From an uncultured Rhodospirillales bacterium (GTDB taxonomy: Bacteria; Pseudomonadota; Alphaproteobacteria; Acetobacterales; Acetobacteraceae), in assembly GCA_903932545.1 (NCBI GenBank), contig CAIZGT010000144.1:1-5508 (forward strand): a stretch of 5,508 bases of DNA, read 5' to 3'. Within the stretch, counting starts at the first letter, position 1. Each line of letters begins with the position of its first letter. Shown in pieces: positions 1-5,508 of this stretch. Below the pieces are notes generated by a model. The model ran no database searches. It saw only the letters and a program-made list of their open reading frames with translations, and had not been told where the DNA came from. The position numbers and the translations under genes are program-made.

Positions 1-220
1 CCTATCGCCTGTGTGACCATTTCGGCATGACCGACATGATCGCTACCCATTTGTCGATGCGGGTGCCCGGCACCACCGACCAGTTCCTGCTCATCGCCCA
101 TGGGCTGCTGTTCGGCGAGGTTACCGCCTCGTCGCTGCTGAAAGTCGACGTTGAGGGCAATGTGTTGCTTCAGCCCGAATTCGGCGCCGATCTGCCCGAC
201 TATAATTTGCAACCCGCCCT
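1..220 (+). pseudogene. Truncated class II aldolase/adducin-family N-terminal fragment
   Basis: The frame is open from base 3, eight codons before the first ATG (base 27), so the coding sequence enters from outside the window. Its translation matches the N-terminal half of the class II aldolase/adducin fold in the subgroup with a D-L/M-I-x-x-H-x-S-x-R-V-P-G motif. Visible here are TDMIATHLSMRVPG, then HGLLFGEVTASSLLKVD and EGNVL. In full-length relatives a short loop ending near N-x-A-G is followed by a V-I-H-S helix and the H-T-H zinc-binding motif. Here similarity ends around DYNLQPA (base 218), and the zinc ligands and the rest of the roughly 250-residue protein are missing in all three forward frames. 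Without them it should have no aldolase activity. The frame continues without a stop into the amine oxidase, so it may act as an N-terminal extension of that protein. Family assignment is from remembered motifs. The start of the gene lies upstream of the window. Confidence 0.7.
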
Positions 221-305
221 CGCATTCCCAATCAGCAACTGCACTCGCTTGCAGCCGCACCACATCACATTAAAGCTGTTCTCAACCGCAACCGAACGAG
301 ACACA

Positions 306-1478
306 TTGCAAATCCCCGAAATTGTGATCATCGGTGCTGGGTTGAGCGGCCTGCGAACCGCAACTTTGCTCGCCGAAGCTGGGCGGGACGCAGTGATCCT
401 TGAGGGTGCGAGCCATTTGGGTGGGCGCATTGTCTCGTTGGACGCCATACCCTCACGGGCTGCCCTCTCTGGCGCTTCAGGTCGAGTGGATATGGGGCCA
501 GCTTGGGTATGGCCCAGCATGCAGCCGCGCATGCGTCGCCTGTTATCTCATCTCGGCGTCACTGCTTATAAACAGCAAGCGAGCGGTGATACATTGCTGG
601 AGCGATCCGTTTTGTCGCCGCCGCAACGCGTGGCGACATACACGCAGGAGCCGCCTTCGTTTCGGGTGGCCGGTGGCATGGCGACGGTGGTGGAACGGCT
701 CGTCGCGCAGCTTTCGCCAGGACAAATTTACCTCGACCGGCGCGTTGTGCGGGTTGAAAGCGGGGATGATGCGGTGACGGTGCACGCCCTATCCGCCAAC
801 GGGAGTGTCACCACGATCTGTTGCCGTCGGCTGGTGATCGCGCTGCCACCACGCCTGGCGGCCGAGAGTGTCACATTCTCACCAGCTCTGCCGCCGCCAG
901 TGGAGCAGGCGATGCGACAGACCCCAACCTGGATGGCCGGGCAGGCCAAATATGTGGCCGTCTATTCGCGCCCATTTTGGCGTGATGCTGGCCTGTCGGG
1001 CGCGGCGCGCAGCGCGATAGGGCCGCTTGTGGAGATCCACGATGCGTCGATTCCAGATGGGGCGGCGGCGCTGTTCGGCTTCGTGGGATTGACCGCCGCA
1101 CAACGCCAAGCGGCTGGCGCTGCTTGGGAGAGCGCTGCGCTGGCGCAATTGGTCCGACTGTTTGGAGTCGAGGCTGGCAACCCGGTGGCGGTTCATGTCA
1201 AGGATTGGGCGCAATCGCCGCTGACCGCCACGGCCCAAGACTGGCCGCCGCTTAACGCACATCCGCATTACGCAGCACTGCCGGAATCCGGTTCGGTCTG
1301 GCGTGATCGTTTGGTCTGGGCGGGCACCGAAACGGCCTCCGACCATGGTGGCTATTTGGAGGGCGCGCTTGAAGCCGCCGAGCGCGCGGTGGCCGCGTTA
1401 GCATCGAATGCTGCTTCTTCGCATCGTCCTGATGCCCGCCTCCACAGTGGCTGCGGCAAAGGCCACCACCACACATGA
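306..1478 (+). CDS. Flavin amine oxidase-type FAD-dependent oxidoreductase
   Basis: Predicted FAD enzyme of the flavin-containing amine oxidase family, which oxidises amines to imines with O2 or another acceptor; the substrate cannot be read from sequence. I chose the TTG at 306 because it lies five codons before the Rossmann strand; the frame itself is open back to base 3 and fused to an aldolase fragment. Numbered from this TTG (390 residues), the dinucleotide-binding GAGLSG is at 10-15 and the ribose-binding Glu at 33. The GGRI motif typical of amine oxidases is at 39-42, and a GPAWVWP segment is near 64-70. A Lys at 215, in the QAKYVAVYSRPFW segment, sits where monoamine oxidases have their conserved Lys near the flavin. 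The C-terminal FAD motif AGTET is at 339-343, followed by GYLEGA at 349-354. The fold appears complete. The last 25 or so residues are low-complexity, His-rich and not family-like, and overlap a cytochrome c'-like frame, so the 3' end may have been altered. No signal peptide is visible from this start, so it is probably cytoplasmic. The ribosome-binding site is weak (GAGA at 298-301). Confidence 0.82.
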   Translation: MQIPEIVIIGAGLSGLRTATLLAEAGRDAVILEGASHLGGRIVSLDAIPSRAALSGASGRVDMGPAWVWPSMQPRMRRLLSHLGVTAYKQQASGDTLLERSVLSPPQRVATYTQEPPSFRVAGGMATVVERLVAQLSPGQIYLDRRVVRVESGDDAVTVHALSANGSVTTICCRRLVIALPPRLAAESVTFSPALPPPVEQAMRQTPTWMAGQAKYVAVYSRPFWRDAGLSGAARSAIGPLVEIHDASIPDGAAALFGFVGLTAAQRQAAGAAWESAALAQLVRLFGVEAGNPVAVHVKDWAQSPLTATAQDWPPLNAHPHYAALPESGSVWRDRLVWAGTETASDHGGYLEGALEAAERAVAALASNAASSHRPDARLHSGCGKGHHHT

Positions 1479-1557
1479 CACCGCCTGTGTGATCAACGCG
1501 TTCGTCGCAATGACGCCGAACTGCAGCGCCTGCCATTCGACCTATCGCATTCGCTGA
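1408..1557 (+). pseudogene. Collapsed cytochrome c'-like gene (signal start plus haem-binding C-terminus)
   Basis: A 49-codon frame from ATG 1408 to TGA 1555-1557, in a different frame from the overlapping amine oxidase end. It begins with a hydrophobic, signal-peptide-like stretch (MLLLRIVLMPASTVAAAKA). It ends with NCSACHSTYR, which contains a CxxCH haem c motif at residues 39-43 followed by a Tyr-Arg pair. Cytochrome c' and c556 proteins end in this way, with the CxxCH helix and a basic tail at the extreme C-terminus. Those proteins are about 130-150 residues, a four-helix bundle in the periplasm. Here about 80-100 residues between the signal and the haem helix are missing. The simplest reading is an internally deleted pseudogene. 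A genuine mini-cytochrome is possible but would lack the bundle that holds the haem. No Shine-Dalgarno sequence is seen upstream. The motif is directly visible; the family assignment is moderate. Confidence 0.45.
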
Positions 1558-1757
1558 AAAGGCGCGGCGAGGCGGTATGCATAGCAACCTCTCTTCGCCA
1601 GGATGGCGCCAGCCTTGGCGCTGAGTGGGTTGAAGCATGAAACCGCAGCGTTGCCTTAAACATTCTCCGATCACCGCATTTCTGCTCACCTCGTGGAGCG
1701 GTCTATTGCGGAGTTCCCGGTTTTTGCGATAACCAGATCACCGGTTCATTATCGTTT
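1558..1757. other. Non-coding gap with one short hairpin
   Basis: About 200 bases between the cytochrome-like remnant and the AT-rich gene. I see no convincing gene; the only short frames (for example 31 codons from ATG 1637) have no recognisable motif. A perfect inverted repeat with 6-base arms (GCGCCA/TGGCGC) and a 4-base loop lies at 1606-1621, but it lacks a following T-run, so it does not qualify as an intrinsic terminator. Composition drifts from GC-rich to AT-rich towards the right end. Confidence 0.5.
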
Positions 1758-1770
1758 CTTTGTTGAATAA
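1758..1770 (+). mobile_element. Possible solo IS903-type terminal repeat remnant
   Basis: The 13 bases CTTTGTTGAATAA match the conserved end I recall for IS903-group (IS5 family) elements, GGCTTTGTTGAATAA. The two preceding bases here are TT and not GG. No transposase frame follows, and no reverse-complement partner (TTATTCAACAAAG) occurs elsewhere in the window. If real, it is only a scar. It coincides with the left boundary of the AT-rich gene, which is why it is recorded. It also contains the TTG codon at 1760 that would be the furthest upstream start of the next gene. Confidence 0.25.
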
Positions 1771-1864
1771 CAGCGGGGCTGAACGGTGCTATATCAGCAA
1801 AACTGCTGCGTGTGGCGTCGACTATCCAAGTAATTTTTGCCTGCTTCATTATGATGAGATTGAT

Positions 1865-2827
1865 ATGAATTTTTTTAATGAAATGCCAGTTTACAAAAGT
1901 AAAATAAACAAAGTGACGTCGCTTTGCATTAAGCGAGATATTACGACATGGGAAGTCTGTAGCAAAAACATTATCAAACTTATCGCCGCTGAAAATTATG
2001 AGGTGATAGTTCCAGATTGCGATGTTGAATTATTTCGACGGGCCACACATCCGAAAATCGCCGTGGTCCCTGAGACGAGTTATGTGGACAATGAAACGAT
2101 CAACCGCCTGTCGGAGATCGCCCCAGCTGCTCGCCACGGTTGGTATCTCCAGCAACTGCTTAAGATTGCAGCCCTCAAGGCGGGAGAGGGCCATGATGTA
2201 AACGTGATATGGGACGCTGACACGCTGCCTTTGCGGAAAATGACGTTTTTAGATCGTGATGGATGCTTGATTTATCGTATTGGGTATGAACATCACGCGC
2301 CATATTTTGATCAAATGTTGTCTATGATGGGCATAACCAAGAGCTTAAATGCCAGCTTTATTGCTCAATGCTTTCCAGCAAAGTCCTTTTGGGTAAATAC
2401 TTTTTGTCAAGACCTCGAACAGCGTTCAGGTAAAAATTGGCAAATATCTATAATTGAAAAAATCAATTTTGAAGAATTAAGCGGTTTTAGCGAGTATGAA
2501 GCTCTGGGTAACTACTTTTTATCAAAATATCCGAACGAAATGAAATTCAGCACTGCGCCGTGGGAGAGGTTAGGAAAAAGTAAATTTGGGCAGGCAGAGG
2601 CGGTTTATAAAAATTACCGCCTGATCCTGCCGCTATTAATTGAATTCATAAGCTTTGAGTCGTTTGATGTAGCGCGTATAGAAAAAATCTCACCAAAAGA
2701 ATTTCTCGTTTATATTTTTAAGGAAATTTTAAAAGAAAACACTATTATCTCATATCCACAAATTAATCACGCGGTTCGGGATAATGGCGGGCTAAACACT
2801 GCTCCCGTCAAACGCCTCCTGCGCTAA
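1865..2827 (+). CDS. DUF6492-type putative glycosyltransferase
   Basis: A 320-residue protein from ATG 1865, chosen because GATGAG lies 7 bases upstream; the frame is open further back to TTG 1760 (355 residues), but those 35 residues look non-family. Numbering below is from ATG 1865. The order of motifs fits DUF6492 proteins, which have a GT-A-like fold and occur in polysaccharide or surface-glycan loci. An N-terminal strand/helix region with VPDCDVELF lies near 49-57. GWYLQQLLKIAAL lies near 96-108, and a WDADTLPLR acidic motif, likely the metal/nucleotide-sugar site, near 120-128. YEHHAPYF and a W-x-x-x-I-I-E region with SEYEALGNYFLSKYP follow. No signal peptide or membrane segment is seen, so it probably acts in the cytoplasm. 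Donor and acceptor are unknown. It stands alone, without other glycan genes nearby. Its low G+C contrasts sharply with all neighbours, suggesting acquisition by transfer. Its stop overlaps the stop of an antisense remnant. Confidence 0.72.
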   Translation: MNFFNEMPVYKSKINKVTSLCIKRDITTWEVCSKNIIKLIAAENYEVIVPDCDVELFRRATHPKIAVVPETSYVDNETINRLSEIAPAARHGWYLQQLLKIAALKAGEGHDVNVIWDADTLPLRKMTFLDRDGCLIYRIGYEHHAPYFDQMLSMMGITKSLNASFIAQCFPAKSFWVNTFCQDLEQRSGKNWQISIIEKINFEELSGFSEYEALGNYFLSKYPNEMKFSTAPWERLGKSKFGQAEAVYKNYRLILPLLIEFISFESFDVARIEKISPKEFLVYIFKEILKENTIISYPQINHAVRDNGGLNTAPVKRLLR

Positions 2828-2994
2828 TTCACCAATAAATCCGCCACAGTCGCCCTCACCACCGGCATCGTGGCGGTGTGAACGCCAGTTGCCCGCGCGA
2901 TGTTCGAACATGCTTCGAATTCTCCCGACTCTAACCTGTGCCGGTTGTTCCGCGCATCGGGATGGGCGTTGGCATTTCCGATGCGCAAAACCAT
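2824..2994 (-). pseudogene. Possible C-terminal remnant of a Rossmann-type dehydrogenase
   Basis: An antisense frame of 56 codons from ATG 2994 to TAG at 2826-2824; an in-frame stop lies a few codons upstream of the ATG, so no longer gene is intact. The C-terminal half (EFEACSNIARATGV, then MPVVRATVADLLVN) has the Ala-rich helical look, with a G-V-x-T-x-x-x-P/V-x-x-x-x-x-x-L-L pattern, of the helical C-terminal domain in the 6-phosphogluconate dehydrogenase-like superfamily (ketopantoate reductase, GpsA and similar enzymes). The N-terminal Rossmann half is absent. Its stop codon overlaps the stop of the convergent AT-rich gene by two bases. This is consistent with the end of an old gene left behind at the right edge of an insertion. 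It could equally be a chance frame in GC-rich DNA; I hold the family call weakly. Confidence 0.28.
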
Positions 2995-3010
2995 TGCATC
3001 GCGCAGGGTA

Positions 3011-3068
3011 TTAGGTTAACCATTTAGTTAATCAATGCGATGCTGGTAACCAGCAAACGGGGGCGGGG
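3011..3068 (+). promoter_or_regulatory. Palindrome cluster and leader of the ABC importer operon
   Basis: The leader of the transporter operon contains a perfect 15-base inverted repeat, TGCTGGT-A-ACCAGCA, at 3041-3055, ending 13 bases before the first ATG. An 8-base palindrome, GGTTAACC, lies at 3014-3021. A degenerate third copy, AGTTAATCA, lies at 3026-3034. The shared core is GGT(T)AACCA, and the centres of the outer two palindromes are about 30 bases apart, close to three helical turns. This is the arrangement expected for a dimeric repressor or activator binding on one face of DNA. I could not identify a strong -35/-10 pair; TTGCAT at 2994-2999 is a weak -35 candidate. The ribosome-binding region is the G-rich run just before ATG 3069. 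The operator role is inferred. Confidence 0.45.
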
Positions 3069-3737
3069 ATGGGCTACGAACTCGATTTTTCGGTGGTCTG
3101 GGAGCATTTACCAGCCTTGCTGTGGGGCTGCCTTGGCACGCTCGGGCTCGCGCTGGCGGGGATGACGCTCGCGATGGGGATCGGCATTGCCGGTGTTTTC
3201 GCCCGCGGGTCGAACCTGGCGTGGGTGCGACGCTTGGTGATCGCGTTTATTGAGATCATCCGCAACACGCCGTTCCTGGTGCAGATTTTCTTCCTATATT
3301 TCGCACTGCCCTCGCTGGGCTTAAAGCTCAGCCCAACCATCACGGCGATCATCGCACTCGGCCTCAACGGCGGAGCCTATTCCATTGAAATCATTCGCGG
3401 TGGTGTGCAATCGATACACAAAGGGCAAGTAGAGGCCGGTCTCGCGCTTGGGCTGCACAAGGGGCAGGTGTTCCGGCTGATCGTGCTCAAACCGGCGCTA
3501 CGCGCGATTTACCCCTCGCTCACCGGCCAGTTCATCATGCTGACCCTGACATCAAGCATCTGCACATCGGTTGCTGCCTACGAACTGACGTCGGTGGCGC
3601 AGCGGATTGAGAGCGACACATTCCGCAGCTTTGAGGTCTATTTCACGGTCACGCTGATGTATCTGGCGATTTCGTGGATGCTGATGACCGCGTTTGCCGC
3701 AATTTCCCGCCAATATTTCAACTACCCAACCCGCTGA
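3069..3737 (+). CDS. Polar amino acid-type ABC transporter permease, first subunit
   Basis: Inner-membrane permease of 222 residues, the usual size for the HisM/GlnP/GltJ family. It has an N-terminal three-helix start (helices near 14-45 and 56-80, with IEIIRNTPFLVQ at 61-72, the family's R-G/N-T-P motif) and further helices towards the C-terminus. The cytoplasmic coupling loop that docks on the ATPase is at about 122-145: EAGLALGLHKGQ, with E122, A123 and G128 in the expected EAA spacing. It should pair with the next permease as a heterodimeric channel for a solute delivered by the downstream binding protein. ATG 3069 is the first in-frame start after the palindromic leader and gives the family N-terminus (W-E-H-L-P-A-L-L-x-G). 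The stop codon is 10 bases before the next gene, so the two are surely co-transcribed. No defect is seen. Substrate cannot be deduced from the permease alone. Confidence 0.93.
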   Translation: MGYELDFSVVWEHLPALLWGCLGTLGLALAGMTLAMGIGIAGVFARGSNLAWVRRLVIAFIEIIRNTPFLVQIFFLYFALPSLGLKLSPTITAIIALGLNGGAYSIEIIRGGVQSIHKGQVEAGLALGLHKGQVFRLIVLKPALRAIYPSLTGQFIMLTLTSSICTSVAAYELTSVAQRIESDTFRSFEVYFTVTLMYLAISWMLMTAFAAISRQYFNYPTR

Positions 3738-3741
3738 GGAG
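3736..3741 (+). promoter_or_regulatory. Ribosome-binding site setting the second permease start
   Basis: GAGGAG, overlapping the stop codon of the first permease, lies 6 bases before ATG 3748. A longer frame starts at ATG 3694 but would add 18 residues (MPQFPANISTTQPAEEPD) that are simply the first permease's 3' end read in another frame. This site therefore favours 3748 and indicates coupled translation. Confidence 0.8.
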
Positions 3742-3747
3742 CCGGAC

Positions 3748-4398
3748 ATGCATGCGGTTTTCGGCCTCAAAGACTTTGTATTTCTGCTGTCCGGTCTGAA
3801 ATGGACAATCCTGCTATCGGCCATCGCCTTCACAGGTGGTGGTATCGTGGGGCTGCTGGTGGCTGTTGCGCGCACGGCGCAGAATGCTTGGCTGCGGCGG
3901 GCAATGATCTTCTATATCGGCGTGTTTCAAGGCACGCCGCTGCTGATGCAGCTTTTCGTGGTGTATTATGGGTTGGGGTTGATCGGCATTCAGGTGCCGG
4001 CCTGGGCTGCGGTGACGATGGCCTTTACCCTCAACGCATCGGCGTTTCTAGGCGACATCTGGCGCGGCGCGATCCAAGCATTGCCGCGTGGCCAGACCGA
4101 GGCGGCAACTGCCTTGGGGCTGCCGATGATATCGCGGATGCGGGACGTGATTTTGCCGCAGGCGTTACGGATCGCTCAGCCTGCAACGGTTGGCTATGCG
4201 GTGCAATTGATCAAGGGCACATCGCTGGCCGCCATCGTTGGCTTCATCGAAGTCGCCCGTGCCGGACAGATTATCTCCAACCAGATATTCGCCCCCATCT
4301 TGGTCTTTACCGTGGTGGGTGCAATCTACTTCGCGCTGTGCTGGCCGCTCTCGCTTTACAGCGCCCGGCTGGAGGCGAAATACGCCGCATCGCGGTGA
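3748..4398 (+). CDS. Polar amino acid-type ABC transporter permease, second subunit
   Basis: Inner-membrane permease of 216 residues from ATG 3748, partner of the preceding permease. Hydrophobic segments lie near 18-41, 52-80, 83-100 and in the C-terminal third. The family motif appears as FQGTPLLMQ at 60-68, with Gln where Arg is usual (R-G-T-P). The EAA coupling loop for the ATPase is TEAATALGLPMISRMRDVILPQALR, with E118, A119, A120 and G124 at expected positions, followed by the conserved KGTSLAAIVGFIE segment. The latter segment and the VYYGLGLIGI segment are typical of HisQ/GlnP-type subunits. It is separated from the first permease by 10 bases and from the binding-protein gene by 52 bases. 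Complete and intact as far as can be seen. Confidence 0.93.
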   Translation: MHAVFGLKDFVFLLSGLKWTILLSAIAFTGGGIVGLLVAVARTAQNAWLRRAMIFYIGVFQGTPLLMQLFVVYYGLGLIGIQVPAWAAVTMAFTLNASAFLGDIWRGAIQALPRGQTEAATALGLPMISRMRDVILPQALRIAQPATVGYAVQLIKGTSLAAIVGFIEVARAGQIISNQIFAPILVFTVVGAIYFALCWPLSLYSARLEAKYAASR

Positions 4399-4450
4399 AT
4401 AGCCGAGTTTTAGCCAACCTCTCGCCTTAACCAACAAAAGGGAAACGCCC

Positions 4451-5284
4451 ATGACCAACACATTCCGCCTCTCACGCCGCACACTGCTGGGCGCCGCCTC
4501 GCTCGGTATCGGTGCCAGCCTTCTGCCGCTTGCAGCGTCCGCGCAGAGCGTTTCGACCATCAAGAGCCGCGGCAAGGTTCTGATCGGCATTCAGGGCGAC
4601 AACCCGCCTTGGGGCTTTGTCAACACCTCCGGCGCGTCGGATGGGTTTGACGCAGAAATCGGCACGGCGTTCGCAAAATTCCTCGGCGTTGGCGTCGAGT
4701 TCGTCCCGCTCGCGGTGGTGAACCGCATCCCTGCGCTGACCACCGGGCGCGTTGATATTCTGTTCGCCACGATGGGCATGCTGCCGGAACGTGCCAAGGT
4801 GGTGCAGTTCTCCAAGCCTTATGTGGCCAACATCATTCAGCTGATTGGTGCAAAGGCAACCAGCATCAAGACCAATGCCGACATGAAGAACGTCACCATC
4901 GGCGTGCCGCGTGCCAGCGTGCAGGACACCCAGGTGACGAAGAACGCACCAGAAGGCACCACCATCCGCCGCTTCGACGACGACGCAGCGACCATCCAAG
5001 CGCTGATCTCCGGGCAGGTCGATGCGGTTGGCGGCAACATGTTCTATCTCGACCGCATCAACGCCAACAAGCCCGGCGCTTATGAGTCGAAGCTGGAATT
5101 CACCCGGCTGTACAACGGTGCCTGCACCCGCTTGGGCGACAAGGAACTCAACACCGCAGCCAACAGCTTCATCGACCAGATCAAGACGAATGGCGTCCTC
5201 GCGCACGCCTACACGACATGGATGAAGCTCGACGTGCCAACCTTCCCAGATGCCATCGAAGGCATTCCGTTCGTCGTCGCCTGA
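4451..5284 (+). CDS. Tat-exported periplasmic binding protein (family 3, amino acid-type)
   Basis: A 277-residue extracytoplasmic solute-binding protein of family 3 (HisJ/GlnH-like), the ligand receptor of the importer. The N-terminus is a twin-arginine signal: LSRRTLLG at 7-14, a hydrophobic stretch to about 29 and likely cleavage after ASA (29-31), so it is probably exported folded by the Tat pathway. The first lobe shows GDNPPWGF (49-56), GFDAEIG (65-71), RVDILFATMG (100-109) and PERAKVVQFSKPY (112-124). R114 fits the ligand-carboxylate-binding Arg of the family. The usual Thr in T-x-x-x-R is replaced (GMLPER, L111), and the usual Asp in the V-A-D motif of the second lobe appears as N196 (VGGNMF). 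These changes suggest an unusual ligand. AGGGAA at 4439-4444, 6 bases before the ATG, supports the start. The ATPase gene begins 27 bases downstream. The family is certain; the ligand is unknown. Confidence 0.92.
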   Translation: MTNTFRLSRRTLLGAASLGIGASLLPLAASAQSVSTIKSRGKVLIGIQGDNPPWGFVNTSGASDGFDAEIGTAFAKFLGVGVEFVPLAVVNRIPALTTGRVDILFATMGMLPERAKVVQFSKPYVANIIQLIGAKATSIKTNADMKNVTIGVPRASVQDTQVTKNAPEGTTIRRFDDDAATIQALISGQVDAVGGNMFYLDRINANKPGAYESKLEFTRLYNGACTRLGDKELNTAANSFIDQIKTNGVLAHAYTTWMKLDVPTFPDAIEGIPFVVA

Positions 5285-5311
5285 TCGCACGCCACAACCC
5301 TGGAATTTACC

Positions 5312-5508
5312 ATGTCGTTCTCCACATCTTCGCCCGATCCGACCGAACAGCCGCTCATTCTGATGGAGGCTGTGGAGAAATGGTATGGCGCGTTCCAGGC
5401 GCTCAAATCAGTTAATCTGTCGGTCCGCAAAGGCGAGAAAATCGTGCTTTGCGGGCCATCAGGCTCTGGCAAATCAACCCTGATCCGCTGCATCAATCAC
5501 CTTGAAGC
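5312..5508 (+). CDS. Amino acid-type ABC transporter ATP-binding protein (3' truncated by window)
   Basis: The first 65 codons of an ABC ATPase of the GlnQ/HisP type, which drives the importer from the cytoplasmic face; full-length members are about 240-260 residues. Visible are the A-loop aromatic in EKWYGAFQAL (Tyr25), the LSVRKGEKIVLCGPSG strand and the Walker A motif GPSGSGKST at 48-56 with Lys54. These are followed by LIRCINHLE, the signature continuation of polar amino acid ATPases. The Q-loop, ABC signature, Walker B and H-loop lie beyond the window. ATG 5312 is the first start in the frame. Its N-terminal extension of about 15 residues before the first strand is slightly longer than in GlnQ, and GGAA at 5302-5305 is a weak ribosome-binding site. 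It is 27 bases after the binding-protein gene, so part of the same operon. Confidence 0.93.
   Translation, partial: MSFSTSSPDPTEQPLILMEAVEKWYGAFQALKSVNLSVRKGEKIVLCGPSGSGKSTLIRCINHLE

Noticed and set aside
201..206. Perfect TATAAT hexamer upstream of the oxidase
   Set aside because: It lies inside a conserved aldolase codon stretch (DYNL), and no TTGACA-like element is found at 15-18 bases upstream. It could become a promoter after truncation, but the evidence is too thin.
1482..1492. 11-base repeat CGCCTGTGTGA shared with bases 6-16
   Set aside because: Flanking bases do not match and the length is compatible with chance in GC-rich DNA of this size.
1606..1621. Hairpin GCGCCA/TGGCGC as a transcription terminator
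   Set aside because: There is no T-run after the stem; kept only as a note in the gap entry.
1637..1732. 31-codon frame starting ATG 1637
   Set aside because: No motif, no ribosome-binding site and no family resemblance.
1760..1864. TTG 1760 start giving a 355-residue DUF6492 protein
   Set aside because: The extra 35 residues do not look like the family, and the TTG lies inside the IS-like 13-mer. ATG 1865 has GATGAG at good spacing.
3694..3747. Upstream ATG extension of the second permease
   Set aside because: The extra 18 residues overlap the first permease out of frame, and a good GAGGAG precedes ATG 3748.
4472..5290. Long antisense frame of 272 codons opposite the binding protein
   Set aside because: Composition-driven shadow of a GC-rich gene. 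The sense strand has a clear family match, and the antisense translation shows no motif.

Overview
The window reads as a piece of a GC-rich proteobacterial chromosome, most likely an alphaproteobacterium. Codons are strongly GC-biased, the binding protein carries a twin-arginine signal, and gene style resembles the Rhodospirillales/Acetobacterales. That placement is an inference from style and not from a marker gene. Hand counts of 60-base lines give about 70-73% G+C in the transporter genes, while one gene in the middle (about 1760-2827) has lines as low as 22-32%.

Layout, left to right: (1) The 5' edge holds the end of a truncated class II aldolase/adducin-type coding sequence, whose recognisable part stops near base 218. 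(2) It runs, without a stop codon, into a flavin amine oxidase-type FAD oxidoreductase that ends at 1478. (3) The oxidase 3' end overlaps a 49-codon reading frame (1408-1557) with a signal-peptide-like start and a cytochrome c'-like haem motif at its C-terminus. It is probably a collapsed cytochrome c' gene. (4) After a short featureless gap comes an AT-rich gene for a DUF6492-type putative glycosyltransferase. A 13-base sequence resembling the end of IS903-type elements lies at its left boundary. (5) Its stop codon overlaps the stop of an opposite-strand remnant (2824-2994) that may be the C-terminus of a Rossmann-type dehydrogenase. (6) A cluster of related palindromes (3014-3055) precedes a four-gene ABC importer operon of the polar amino acid type: two permeases, a Tat-exported periplasmic binding protein and an ATPase cut by the 3' edge.

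The importer genes form one working unit: the binding protein captures a ligand in the periplasm, the two permeases form the membrane channel and the ATPase drives uptake. The binding protein departs from the amino acid-binding consensus at two usually conserved pocket positions, so its ligand may not be a standard amino acid. The left 3 kb looks like a region of turnover, with three gene remnants or fusions around a foreign-looking gene. I did not find convincing evidence for a new multi-gene system. The most unusual items are the aldolase-oxidase in-frame junction, the mosaic composition of the DUF6492 gene and the palindrome cluster.
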